From contig CAMTUU010000001.1 of assembly GCA_947085045.1 (NCBI GenBank), positions 303,817-367,816 of the forward strand: DNA of 64,000 nt, in the 5' to 3' direction. This DNA is from Pseudolysinimonas_A sp947085045 (GTDB taxonomy: Bacteria > Actinomycetota > Actinomycetes > Actinomycetales > Microbacteriaceae). This document shows positions 56,779-64,000 of the stretch, piece by piece. The notes below the pieces were generated by a model. The model had not been told where the DNA came from. It searched no databases and worked only from the letters and a program-made list of their open reading frames with translations. Within the stretch, counting starts at the first letter, position 1. Every line of letters begins with the position of its first letter. The position numbers were made by a program, and so were the translations under genes.

Positions 56779-57750
56779 GTGCTGAGAAAGATCGTGTGCC
56801 TCGTGCTCCCCGGCACGGCGCCGTTCGAGTTCGGGGTCGTCTGCGAGGTCTTCGGCATCGACCGCTCCGCGATGGGCGGACCCTCCTTCGAGTTCGCGGT
56901 CGCCACCGCCGACCCCGGACCCATCGCCTCGAGTCTCGGCTTCTCGCTGGACATCCCGAACGACCTGTCGATCGCCGCCGACGCCGACCTCGTCGCCGTG
57001 CCCGCGCACCTGCACGGCACCGAGACCGTCGACGAGCGCTACCTCGAGGTCGTCCGCGCCGCGGAGGCTCGCGGCGCCTGGGTGCTCAGCGTGTGCAGCG
57101 GGGCGTTCCTGCTCGCGCAGTCCGGCATCCTCGACGGGCGCCGCGCCACGACGCACTGGATGCACACCGACCGGCTGGCCCGGACCTATCCGAAGATCGA
57201 CGTCGACCCCGACGTGCTGTTCGTGCAGGACGGCAAGATCGTCACCGGCGCGGGCACCGCCGCCGGCATCGACGCGGCCCTGCACATCGTGCGGGCCGAA
57301 CACGGCGCGGCCGCCGCGAACGTCGTCGCCCGGCGTATGGTCGTGCCGCCGCAACGCGACGGCGGGCAGTCGCAGTACATCCTCTCCCCGGTGCCGGAGC
57401 GTCGGGCCGACTCGTTCGCCGAGGTGACCGAGTGGATGCTGGAGAACCTCGACCAGGACCTCACCGTCGACCGGCTCGCCCGCAAGGCGCTCATGTCGTC
57501 GCGCACCTTCGCCCGCCGGTTCCGCGCCGACCTCGGCACGACGCCCGCCGCGTGGCTCAACCGGCAGCGCATCCTGCGCGCCCAGCAGCTGCTCGAGCAG
57601 ACCGACGACGGGCTCGAGCAGGTCGCCCGGACCGCCGGGTTCGGCACCGCCGCGGTCATGCGACACCACTTCCTCAAGGTGCTGCAGACGACCCCGACGG
57701 CCTACCGTCGCACGTTCAGCTGCCGCCTCGACGAGGCGATGGCGGGCTGA
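56779..57750 (+). CDS. AraC-family regulator with GATase1/DJ-1 domain (FtrA type)
   Basis: 323 residues from GTG 56779 after RBS AGGAGG. Residues 1-190 are a DJ-1/PfpI-like domain with the nucleophile-elbow Cys in VCSGAFLLAQSG; residues about 215-310 are an AraC HTH (LTVDRLARKALMSSRTFARRF and GLEQVARTAGFGTAAVMRHHF). Such regulators respond to metabolites or reactive carbonyls. Its 3' end overlaps manA on the opposite strand by 35 bp. Confidence 0.92.
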   Translation: MLRKIVCLVLPGTAPFEFGVVCEVFGIDRSAMGGPSFEFAVATADPGPIASSLGFSLDIPNDLSIAADADLVAVPAHLHGTETVDERYLEVVRAAEARGAWVLSVCSGAFLLAQSGILDGRRATTHWMHTDRLARTYPKIDVDPDVLFVQDGKIVTGAGTAAGIDAALHIVRAEHGAAAANVVARRMVVPPQRDGGQSQYILSPVPERRADSFAEVTEWMLENLDQDLTVDRLARKALMSSRTFARRFRADLGTTPAAWLNRQRILRAQQLLEQTDDGLEQVARTAGFGTAAVMRHHFLKVLQTTPTAYRRTFSCRLDEAMAG

Positions 57751-58822
57751 GCGCTCGCACCGCCCGCGCGACGACGACGCGCCCGTCGACCCGCACGCGG
57801 GTGCCCGCGGCTGCGGCGAACCCGGGAGCGTCGACCCGCGTCCCCTCGGCGTCCGCCGACCCGTCGAGCACGACGAGCAGCTCAGGGGTGCCGGCATCCA
57901 GCTCCCGCTCCCCGCGTGACTCGACCAGCTCCCAGCCGGCGCCGTCGGGCGCGAACACCGTCAGCCCGTCGACGGTCACCGGGAGGAGCCGCGGGTCGGC
58001 GACCGGCGTGAAGTCGACGATGCGCAGCAGCTCGGGAACGTCGACGTGCTTCGGGGTGAGCCCGCAGCGCAGCACGTTGTCGGAGGGGCCCATCAACTCG
58101 ATGCCGAGGCCCTCCTGGTAGGCGTGGATGTTGCCCGCCGGCAGGTAGAGCGCCTCCCCGCGGCGCAGCACGACCGAGTGCAGCAGCAGCGAGATCGCGA
58201 TCCCCGGGTCGCCGGGATACGCCGCGACCAGCCCGCGCACGGTGCGCCAGCTCTCCCCCGCGGCATCGATCGTCGAGATCTCGTCGACGACGGCGGCCAC
58301 GGCGGGATCCCCCGACAGCAGCCATTCGAACAGCGGGCGGATGTCGGCATCCGATCGCAGCTTCGGGAACAGGCCCGGGCGCGCGGCGTCGAGCACCGCC
58401 CGGGTCTCGGCCACCGGGCGAAACCCGCACAGCGCGCGGAACTCGTCGCTCAGCGCGTAGACCATCTCGGGCTTCGCGAACGGGTCCCGGTAGTTGCGCT
58501 CGGCGGCGTCGAGCGGGATGCCGGCCGCATTCTCGCGCGCGAAGCCGTCCTCGGCCTGCGCGGTCGTGGGATGGGCCTGCAGCGACAGCGGCGAGCCGGC
58601 GGCGAGGATCTTGAGCAGGAACGGCAGCTCGCCGGTCGTCGCACGGAGGGGCTCGTCGGTGCCCGCAGCGGGCCCCCGCGTCCGGGCCGGAGAGCCCGGG
58701 TGCGTGCCGAGCCAGATCTCCGCCTGAGGGCGGCCGTCGGGCGCTGTGCCGAGCAGTTCCGGGATCAGCGTCGTCGAACCCCACGCGTAGTCGCGCGGCT
58801 CATTGGTGATCTCCACGAACAT
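57716..58822 (-). CDS. manA: Mannose-6-phosphate isomerase
   Basis: 368 residues after RBS GGAAGGA. Zinc-site motifs: SLQAHPTT (Gln, His), KPEMVYAL (Glu) and HAYQEGLGIELMGPSDN (His). It interconverts fructose-6-phosphate and mannose-6-phosphate, first step to GDP-mannose. Its 3' end runs 35 bp into the convergent regulator. GalU follows upstream by 39 bp in the same direction. Confidence 0.94.
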   Translation of the reverse strand: MFVEITNEPRDYAWGSTTLIPELLGTAPDGRPQAEIWLGTHPGSPARTRGPAAGTDEPLRATTGELPFLLKILAAGSPLSLQAHPTTAQAEDGFARENAAGIPLDAAERNYRDPFAKPEMVYALSDEFRALCGFRPVAETRAVLDAARPGLFPKLRSDADIRPLFEWLLSGDPAVAAVVDEISTIDAAGESWRTVRGLVAAYPGDPGIAISLLLHSVVLRRGEALYLPAGNIHAYQEGLGIELMGPSDNVLRCGLTPKHVDVPELLRIVDFTPVADPRLLPVTVDGLTVFAPDGAGWELVESRGERELDAGTPELLVVLDGSADAEGTRVDAPGFAAAAGTRVRVDGRVVVARAVRALSPPSPRRGGS

Positions 58823-58861
58823 CGGGCGTGTCCTTCCGCCTGGCGGGGTCGGTCGAGCGGA

Positions 58862-59758
58862 CTAATCCGAAGGGAGTCCGGCAGCGTAGGGAATCAGCCA
58901 GGCTCGGAATTCGGGGCCGAGGTCGTCCCTGTCGACCGCGAGCTGGACGGTCGCCTTGAGGTAGTCGAGACGATCGCCCGTGTCGTAGCGTCGCCCATGG
59001 AACACGACGCCGTGTACCCCGCCGGCCCACTCCGGCCCGGTCGCCAGTTCTTGCAGCGCGTCGGTGAGCTGGATCTCGCCACCGCGGCCCGGCGATGTAT
59101 GGCTGAGGATGTCGAAGATCTCGGGCCGGAGCACGTAGCGTCCGATGACCGCGAGATTCGACGGCGCGCTGCCCGCTTCAGGTTTCTCAACGAGTCCGGT
59201 GATCCGCACGACATCCTCCTCAGCCGTGGCTTCGACGGTCGCGATGCCGTAGAGATGGGTCTGCGACGGATCGACCTCGAGAAGCGCGATCACGGTGGTG
59301 TCGAGGGTCTCCTGCACCTCGAGCATCCTGGCGAGCAGAACGTCCCGGCTGTCGATGATGTCGTCGCCCAGCAGCACGGCGAACGGCTCGTCGCCGACGT
59401 GCATCTTCGCGCGCAGCACTGCGTGGCCCAAGCCGAGCGCATCGCCTTGGCGGACGTAGTGGACGTCGGCGAGGTCGGTCGAACGCTTGACTTTTTCCAG
59501 CTTCGCCGTGTCGCCCTTCGCGGTAAGAGCCTGCTCGAGCTCTCCGACCTTGTCGAAGTGATTCTCGAGCGCGCTCTTGTTCCGCCCGGTGACCATCAGG
59601 ACGTCGTTCAATCCGGCGGCAACTGCCTCCTCAACGACGTACTGGATGGCCGGCATATCGACCACCGGGAGCATCTCCTTGGGCATGGCTTTCGTTGCGG
59701 GGAGAAAGCGGGTGCCGAGGCCGGCAGCGGGGATGACGGCTTTCGTGACGCGAGGCAT
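58862..59758 (-). CDS. galU: UTP-glucose-1-phosphate uridylyltransferase
   Basis: 298 residues beginning MPRVTKAVIPAAGLGTRFLP, with KAMPKEMLPVVDMPAIQYVVEEA and VEKPEAG, the standard GalU motifs. It makes UDP-glucose from UTP and glucose-1-phosphate. Its base composition looks somewhat less GC-rich than its neighbours by eye. The 198-bp stretch upstream to the acyl-CoA dehydrogenase holds no coding signal. Confidence 0.95.
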   Translation of the reverse strand: MPRVTKAVIPAAGLGTRFLPATKAMPKEMLPVVDMPAIQYVVEEAVAAGLNDVLMVTGRNKSALENHFDKVGELEQALTAKGDTAKLEKVKRSTDLADVHYVRQGDALGLGHAVLRAKMHVGDEPFAVLLGDDIIDSRDVLLARMLEVQETLDTTVIALLEVDPSQTHLYGIATVEATAEEDVVRITGLVEKPEAGSAPSNLAVIGRYVLRPEIFDILSHTSPGRGGEIQLTDALQELATGPEWAGGVHGVVFHGRRYDTGDRLDYLKATVQLAVDRDDLGPEFRAWLIPYAAGLPSD

Positions 59759-59944
59759 GGGCGACAGCGTATTTCAGACTCCGGCGTGCGATCGCCGCTC
59801 AAGCCGTTCTCGCAGCCGCAGTGGAAAGACGGATCGGCGCGCTTCCGTCGCTCGATTGGCGATCTCCACAGGGGCCAGGCGGCCATTCCCCAGCCCTCCT
59901 TGCAACCTAGGACCAAACGAATTGGTGACGACTTCCGCCATCCG

Positions 59945-59950
59945 TAGGCT
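59945..59950 (+). promoter_or_regulatory. -10-like hexamer TAGGCT before the acyl-CoA dehydrogenase
   Basis: TAGGCT ends 6 nt before ATG 59957 and no Shine-Dalgarno is present: a leaderless candidate. Confidence 0.5.
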
Positions 59951-59956
59951 CACGCC

Positions 59957-61135
59957 ATGGCATTCAGTACGTTGACCAGTGACTTCTACGGATTCGAGAA
60001 CGGCCTCGAGGACCGCGAGAAGGAGGTGCTGGCGAAGCTGCGGCACTACCTCGAAACCGAGGTCAAGCCGATCGTCAACGATCACTGGGCCCGGGCCGAG
60101 TTCCCGATGCAGATCGTCTCCGGGCTCGCGGAGCTGGGAATGTTCGGGATGCCGTGGGAGGAGACCCGGCCGTTTCCGAACTCGGCCGTCTTCCGCGGTT
60201 GGGTGGCGCTCGAGCTCGCCCGCATCGACGCCTCGGTCGCAACCCTCGTCGGCATGCAGAACGGACTCGTGATGGGGGCCGTCGGCGTCGCCGGGTCAGC
60301 GTCGCAGAGGGCGGAATGGCTGCCCAAGTTCGCCTCCGGCGAGTGGCTCGGCTGCTTCGCCCTCACCGAGCCGCTGTCGGGCTCCGACTCGGCCCAGGGC
60401 CTGCGCACGACCGCGACGCCCGACGGCGACGACTGGATCCTCAACGGAGCGAAGCGCTGGATCGGCAACGGCACGATCGCCAGTCACGCGATCGTGTGGG
60501 CGAAGTCGACCGAAGACGGTCAGGTGAAGGGCTTCCTCGTCCCGACGTCGAGCCCCGGGTGGAGCGCCACGAAGATCGAGAACAAGCAGGCGCTGCGCAT
60601 CGTGCAGAACGCCGACATCACGCTGACGAACGTGCGCGTGCCCGGCGCGATGAAGCTCGCGAACGCGAACTCGTTCCGCGACACCGCCGCCGTCCTGCGC
60701 CTCACCCGCGCCGAGGTCGCCTGGGCGGCCGTCGGCAACTCGATCGGCGCCTACGAGGGCGCGGTGAACTACGGTGCGGAGCGCGTGCAGTTCGGCAAGA
60801 CGATCGACGGCCACCAGCTCATCCAGGAGCACTATTCGAAGATGCTCGGCAACATCACCTCCTCGATCGCGCTCTGCACGCGCGTGTCGGCGATGCTCGA
60901 CGAAGGCACCCAGAAAGACGAGCACGCGGCCCTCGCGAAGGAGTTCGCCACCTCGCGGATGCGCGAGACCGTGGCCTGGGCCCGCGAGTCGATGGGCGGC
61001 AACGGCATCGTGCTCGACTACGACGTCATCCGGCACTTCGCGGATGCGGAAGCCCTGTACTCGTACGAGGGGACCCGGGAGATGAACGCGCTCATCGTGG
61101 GGCGGGCGATCACCGGGAAGGCCGCCTTCGTATGA
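59957..61135 (+). CDS. Acyl-CoA dehydrogenase (glutaryl-CoA dehydrogenase-like)
   Basis: 392 residues, normal for the family. FAD/substrate motifs: CFALTEPLSGSDS, WIGNG, and the catalytic-base region YEGTREMNALIVGRAITG, whose Glu placement resembles glutaryl-CoA dehydrogenases. It oxidises an acyl-CoA to the enoyl-CoA in the cytosol, passing electrons to ETF; the substrate is unproven. It is a single gene, not in a beta-oxidation operon here. Confidence 0.92.
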   Translation: MAFSTLTSDFYGFENGLEDREKEVLAKLRHYLETEVKPIVNDHWARAEFPMQIVSGLAELGMFGMPWEETRPFPNSAVFRGWVALELARIDASVATLVGMQNGLVMGAVGVAGSASQRAEWLPKFASGEWLGCFALTEPLSGSDSAQGLRTTATPDGDDWILNGAKRWIGNGTIASHAIVWAKSTEDGQVKGFLVPTSSPGWSATKIENKQALRIVQNADITLTNVRVPGAMKLANANSFRDTAAVLRLTRAEVAWAAVGNSIGAYEGAVNYGAERVQFGKTIDGHQLIQEHYSKMLGNITSSIALCTRVSAMLDEGTQKDEHAALAKEFATSRMRETVAWARESMGGNGIVLDYDVIRHFADAEALYSYEGTREMNALIVGRAITGKAAFV

Positions 61136-61146
61136 GTTCCCGCCGA

Positions 61147-61152
61147 TAGCCT
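61147..61152 (+). promoter_or_regulatory. -10-like hexamer TAGCCT before the O-antigen-ligase-like gene
   Basis: TAGCCT ends 6 nt before ATG 61159; no Shine-Dalgarno is visible. Confidence 0.45.
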
Positions 61153-61158
61153 GGGCGG

Positions 61159-62415
61159 ATGACGCCCGCGAGCCCGTACCGCCTCTTTCTGGCGACCTTC
61201 GGGTTCTTCACACTCGCGGCGGGGGACGTCTGGCGCTACCTGCTGTCGTGGTGGGGCTGGAGCGCGATCATCGTGGTCTTCGTGACCCTCGCGGTGATCG
61301 AGCTGAGGCGCAGCCGCGTGGATGTGCGGCGGATGCCGATCCTGCTGTTCGCGACGCTCGCGCTCATGGTGCTGTCGATCGCCTGGTCGGCCTACCCCGG
61401 CGCGAGCGCGATCGGCATCGTCGCGACGCTCTGCACGACCGTCTACGCCGTCTTCCTCGCAACCTGCTTCACGTGGGCCGAATTGGTGGATGCCCTCGCC
61501 CGCGCGATGCGGATCGTGCTCGTGCTGTCGCTGCTGTTCGAGCTCGTGGTCGCCGTGTTCGTGCGCGAACCGATCACTCCGCTCTGGGTGGACTACTCGG
61601 ACCTCGACAAGATCCCGCTCGCGTTCTACTGGTCCCGCGACCTGCTGTTCGAGGGCGGCCGCATCCAGGGGATCGTCGGGAACGCCAACATCCTCGCGAT
61701 GGCCGCGCTGCTGTCGCTGATCGCCGAAGTCGCGCGTCGCGTCGCGGGTCGCGGGTCGACGCCCGGGACGGCAGCGTGGATGCTCGTCGCCGTCGCCGTT
61801 CTCGCGCTCACCCGGTCGTCGACGGTTCTCGTCACCGGAGTGGTGGTCGTGGCGATCGTGCTCGCGGCGTGGTTCGCGCGGCGCGGGTCGGGAGCCCGGC
61901 GCACCGCGACGACGGTCGCGCTCCCCGTGCTGCTCGTCGGGGCCGCGGCGACGGCCGTCGTCTTCCGCGCGCCGCTGCTCGGACTGCTCGGGCGCAGCGG
62001 CGACCTCACCAACCGGCTCGACATCTGGCAGATCGTCGTCGCGACGGCGGGCGAGCGACCGGTCGCCGGGTGGGGATGGGTCAGCTATTGGGCGCCGTGG
62101 GTCGAGCCTTTCGACGACCTGGTCGTCATCAAGGGCGTGACCTACCTGCAGGCGCACAACGCCTGGCTCGACGTCTACCTGCAGCTGGGCATCCTGGGGC
62201 TCGTCGTCGTGGGACTGCTCGCACTGACCACCATCGCGCGCACCTGGTCGTTCGCCCTCGACGGGCCGCGGGATGCCGCGCTCGTTCCCCTCGCGCTGCT
62301 GGTCGCGATCCTCATGCAGGGGCTCGCCGAAAGTCGGCTGCTCATCGAGATCGGCTGGGCGCTGCTGGTGCTGGTGGCCGTGCGCACCGCCACGAACCGC
62401 TGGGAGCGTCGGTGA
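61159..62415 (+). CDS. O-antigen ligase-like (Wzy/WaaL family) membrane protein 1
   Basis: 418 residues with about eleven hydrophobic helices. The large extracellular loop carries the Wzy_C-type pattern around DIWQIVVATAGERPVAGWGW and YLQAHNAWLDVYLQLGILG. These proteins join or polymerise envelope polysaccharide units. It overlaps the second ligase-like gene by four bases (GTGA). Confidence 0.9.
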   Translation: MTPASPYRLFLATFGFFTLAAGDVWRYLLSWWGWSAIIVVFVTLAVIELRRSRVDVRRMPILLFATLALMVLSIAWSAYPGASAIGIVATLCTTVYAVFLATCFTWAELVDALARAMRIVLVLSLLFELVVAVFVREPITPLWVDYSDLDKIPLAFYWSRDLLFEGGRIQGIVGNANILAMAALLSLIAEVARRVAGRGSTPGTAAWMLVAVAVLALTRSSTVLVTGVVVVAIVLAAWFARRGSGARRTATTVALPVLLVGAAATAVVFRAPLLGLLGRSGDLTNRLDIWQIVVATAGERPVAGWGWVSYWAPWVEPFDDLVVIKGVTYLQAHNAWLDVYLQLGILGLVVVGLLALTTIARTWSFALDGPRDAALVPLALLVAILMQGLAESRLLIEIGWALLVLVAVRTATNRWERR

Positions 62416-63683
62416 GATCCGCCGTTCTCGAACTGCTCCGGTCGCCTCGCACGACGGCGGCCCTGACCACGGCCGGAGCCGGGCTCGTCGCGATCGCCTT
62501 CACCCTGCAGCAGGTCATCGGCTGGCCGGGGTACCTCGCGGCCCTCATCCTGCTCTGCGTTCTGCTGGCCGCATCGCTCCTCGCCCGACGCGACGAACTG
62601 GACTGGCACTGGGCGATCCTGCCGATCTCGCTCGTCGTCTACCTCGCCTGGGTGGGGCTCTCGGTCTTCTGGAGCGAGTACCAGCGGGTGACCCTCGTCT
62701 CGTTCGGCTACCTCGTGCTGATCACCTTCGTGGGCGTCTTCATCGGGCTCTCGCGCGACACCATCCAGATCATCCGCAGCCTCGGGGACGTGCTCCGCGC
62801 CGTGCTCGTCGCGTCGATCGTGCTCGAGGTGCTGTCGGGCATCATCTTCGACGCCCCTCTGGCCGCGCTCAACGTGCGGGGCGACCTGGCGAACGGCGGA
62901 CCGATCTCCGGGCTCGTCGCCGACCGCAACCAACTCGGGCTGCTCGCCGCGATCGCCGTGGCGACCTTCGCCATCGAATGGCGCACGCGCTCGATCACCC
63001 GGATGGTCGCCATCCCATCGCTCGCGCTGGCCGCCGGCACTCTCGTCTTCACCAAGTCCCCCGTCGTCGGGATGGTCGCCGTCGTGCTGTTCCTCGCCGC
63101 AGCCGTGCTCTATGGAATCCGGCGACTGCCGGACGCCCGACGGCAGGTCGCGCAGTACGCCGTGCTCGCCGTGCTCGCCGTGCTCGCGGCTCTGGCCTGG
63201 GTGTTGCGGGCGCCCATCATCGCGCTCTTCAACGCGACCGGGGAACTCGAGTTCCGTCTCGGGCTCTGGCAGAACGTGCTGTTCTTCGTGCCGCTGCACG
63301 GGCTCGAAGGCTGGGGCTGGATGGGGATCTGGAACGCGTCGATTCCGCCCTACTCGGTACTGACTCCGACCGACGGCCGCCCGCACGACTCTGCGCTGAA
63401 CGCGATCGTCGATCTCGGGCTGCAGGTGGGTCTGATCGGGGTGGTGCTCTTCCTAGGCGTCGCCGGACTCGCATTCACGAGGTCGTGGCTGCTCGCGGGA
63501 CGGCGGCGCAGCGTCGTGCACACCTGGCCGGCGCTCGTGCTCGTGGCGCTCATCGTGGTGTCGGTGGCGGAGAGTTCGGTGCTCACCGAGATCGGGTGGA
63601 TGCTGCTGGTGATCTGCTGCGTGAAGGCGTCGTCAGAGCTCAGCTGGCGGCAAGCGCTCAGTTCGCACGCGGCCGCGGGGTGA
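62412..63683 (+). CDS. O-antigen ligase-like (Wzy/WaaL family) membrane protein 2
   Basis: 423 residues from GTG 62412. It is a paralogue of the preceding protein: same helix order and matching loop GLWQNVLFFVPLHGLEGWGW and PHDSALNAIVDLGLQVGLIG. The two are translationally coupled and may form a pair or divide two polymer types. Its 3' end overlaps the LGFP-repeat gene by 26 bp on the opposite strand. Confidence 0.9.
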   Translation: MRSAVLELLRSPRTTAALTTAGAGLVAIAFTLQQVIGWPGYLAALILLCVLLAASLLARRDELDWHWAILPISLVVYLAWVGLSVFWSEYQRVTLVSFGYLVLITFVGVFIGLSRDTIQIIRSLGDVLRAVLVASIVLEVLSGIIFDAPLAALNVRGDLANGGPISGLVADRNQLGLLAAIAVATFAIEWRTRSITRMVAIPSLALAAGTLVFTKSPVVGMVAVVLFLAAAVLYGIRRLPDARRQVAQYAVLAVLAVLAALAWVLRAPIIALFNATGELEFRLGLWQNVLFFVPLHGLEGWGWMGIWNASIPPYSVLTPTDGRPHDSALNAIVDLGLQVGLIGVVLFLGVAGLAFTRSWLLAGRRRSVVHTWPALVLVALIVVSVAESSVLTEIGWMLLVICCVKASSELSWRQALSSHAAAG

Positions 63684-64000
63684 AGACGACGGTGCCCCCG
63701 GCCACGGTCACGGTTCCGCCCTCGAAGGTCTGCGTGTAATCGGTCGCCGAGTCGATGGATGCGGCGGAGGTCGGGTATCCCATCACCCCGGATTCGCGGC
63801 CGCGTGCGGACCAGACGGCGACGACCCCGGATCTGACAGCGAAAGCACCGACGGAGCTGCGCACCAACCAGCCACCCTGGAACGACTGATAGCACCCGCC
63901 ACCAGCCATCGAGCAGATCTGCGACGACGTCTGCTCACCCAACCACGGCGACTTCAACCGCGCATCGAACCACGGATCCGTCACCGACGTCAGCACCGCA
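63658..64000 (-). CDS. LGFP-repeat protein, C-terminal part
   Basis: The last about 114 residues of a protein whose start lies beyond the window. It shows the LGFP-repeat pattern: GGGCYQSFQGGWLVRSSVGAF, VVAVWSARGRESGVMGYPTS and YTQTFEGGTVTV. LGFP repeats bind the envelope of actinobacteria, often in secreted wall proteins or hydrolases. Convergent with the second ligase-like gene. Confidence 0.8.
   Translation of the reverse strand, partial: AVLTSVTDPWFDARLKSPWLGEQTSSQICSMAGGGCYQSFQGGWLVRSSVGAFAVRSGVVAVWSARGRESGVMGYPTSAASIDSATDYTQTFEGGTVTVAGGTVVFTPRPRAN

Overview
The window is high-GC actinobacterial DNA with densely packed genes, frequent 1-4 bp stop/start overlaps and many GTG starts. Several blocks match well-known actinobacterial neighbourhoods: whiB1 facing pdtaS, secA-hpf-comF-lpqB-mtrB-mtrA, a DUF3499 protein with a metallopeptidase-like neighbour, and whiB2 near a DUF5719/glycosyltransferase pair. 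Gene content and order suggest Microbacteriaceae or a close relative; this is inference, since no 16S rRNA is present. I see no insertion sequence, prophage, CRISPR array or rRNA, and only one tRNA.

Region A (1-16.7 kb) is accessory sugar metabolism. It has a sugar-phosphate isomerase/epimerase and a Gfo/Idh/MocA oxidoreductase on the minus strand. Divergent from them is a complete five-gene LIV-type (branched-chain amino acid family) ABC importer followed by a short-chain dehydrogenase. Next comes a minus-strand aldose 1-epimerase plus an AraFGH/RbsABC-like sugar importer, then a divergent AraC-type regulator and a 1086-residue DUF5107-TPR protein. Both importers carry a very strong perfect hairpin directly after the binding-protein gene.

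Region B (16.9-31.9 kb) is core: tRNA-Lys(CTT), a peroxiredoxin, whiB1, the PdtaS sensor kinase, a CpaE-like/SAF-domain pair, a small helix-turn-helix gene, two small conserved proteins, then SecA, hibernation factor, ComF, LpqB, MtrB and MtrA. Three DnaA-box-like 9-mers lie at 21.9-22.9 kb.

Region C (32-40.2 kb) is a MoxR-type membrane locus: membrane protein, DUF4129, DUF4350, MoxR ATPase and DUF58 in one operon, then an aquaporin, SpoIIM-like and RDD proteins. Region D (40.3-48.4 kb) is an alpha-glucoside module: MalG/MalF-like permeases (the latter with an extracellular beta-domain insertion), a binding protein, a divergent beta-phosphoglucomutase-like HAD enzyme, a GH65 phosphorylase and a LacI repressor, with a clear divergent promoter/operator at about 44.1 kb. 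Import, phosphorolysis and conversion of glucose-1-phosphate to glucose-6-phosphate would be co-controlled.

Region E (48.4-64 kb) holds S-adenosylhomocysteinase, DUF3499, a degenerate metallopeptidase-like protein, DUF5719, a large glycosyltransferase-membrane fusion, WhiB2, GalE, an AraC/GATase regulator, ManA, GalU, an acyl-CoA dehydrogenase, two tandem O-antigen-ligase-like proteins and the end of an LGFP-repeat protein. GalE, ManA and GalU supply nucleotide-sugar precursors for envelope polysaccharides. At least nine genes have a TAnnnT-like hexamer 6-8 nt before the start codon and no Shine-Dalgarno, suggesting widespread leaderless transcription.
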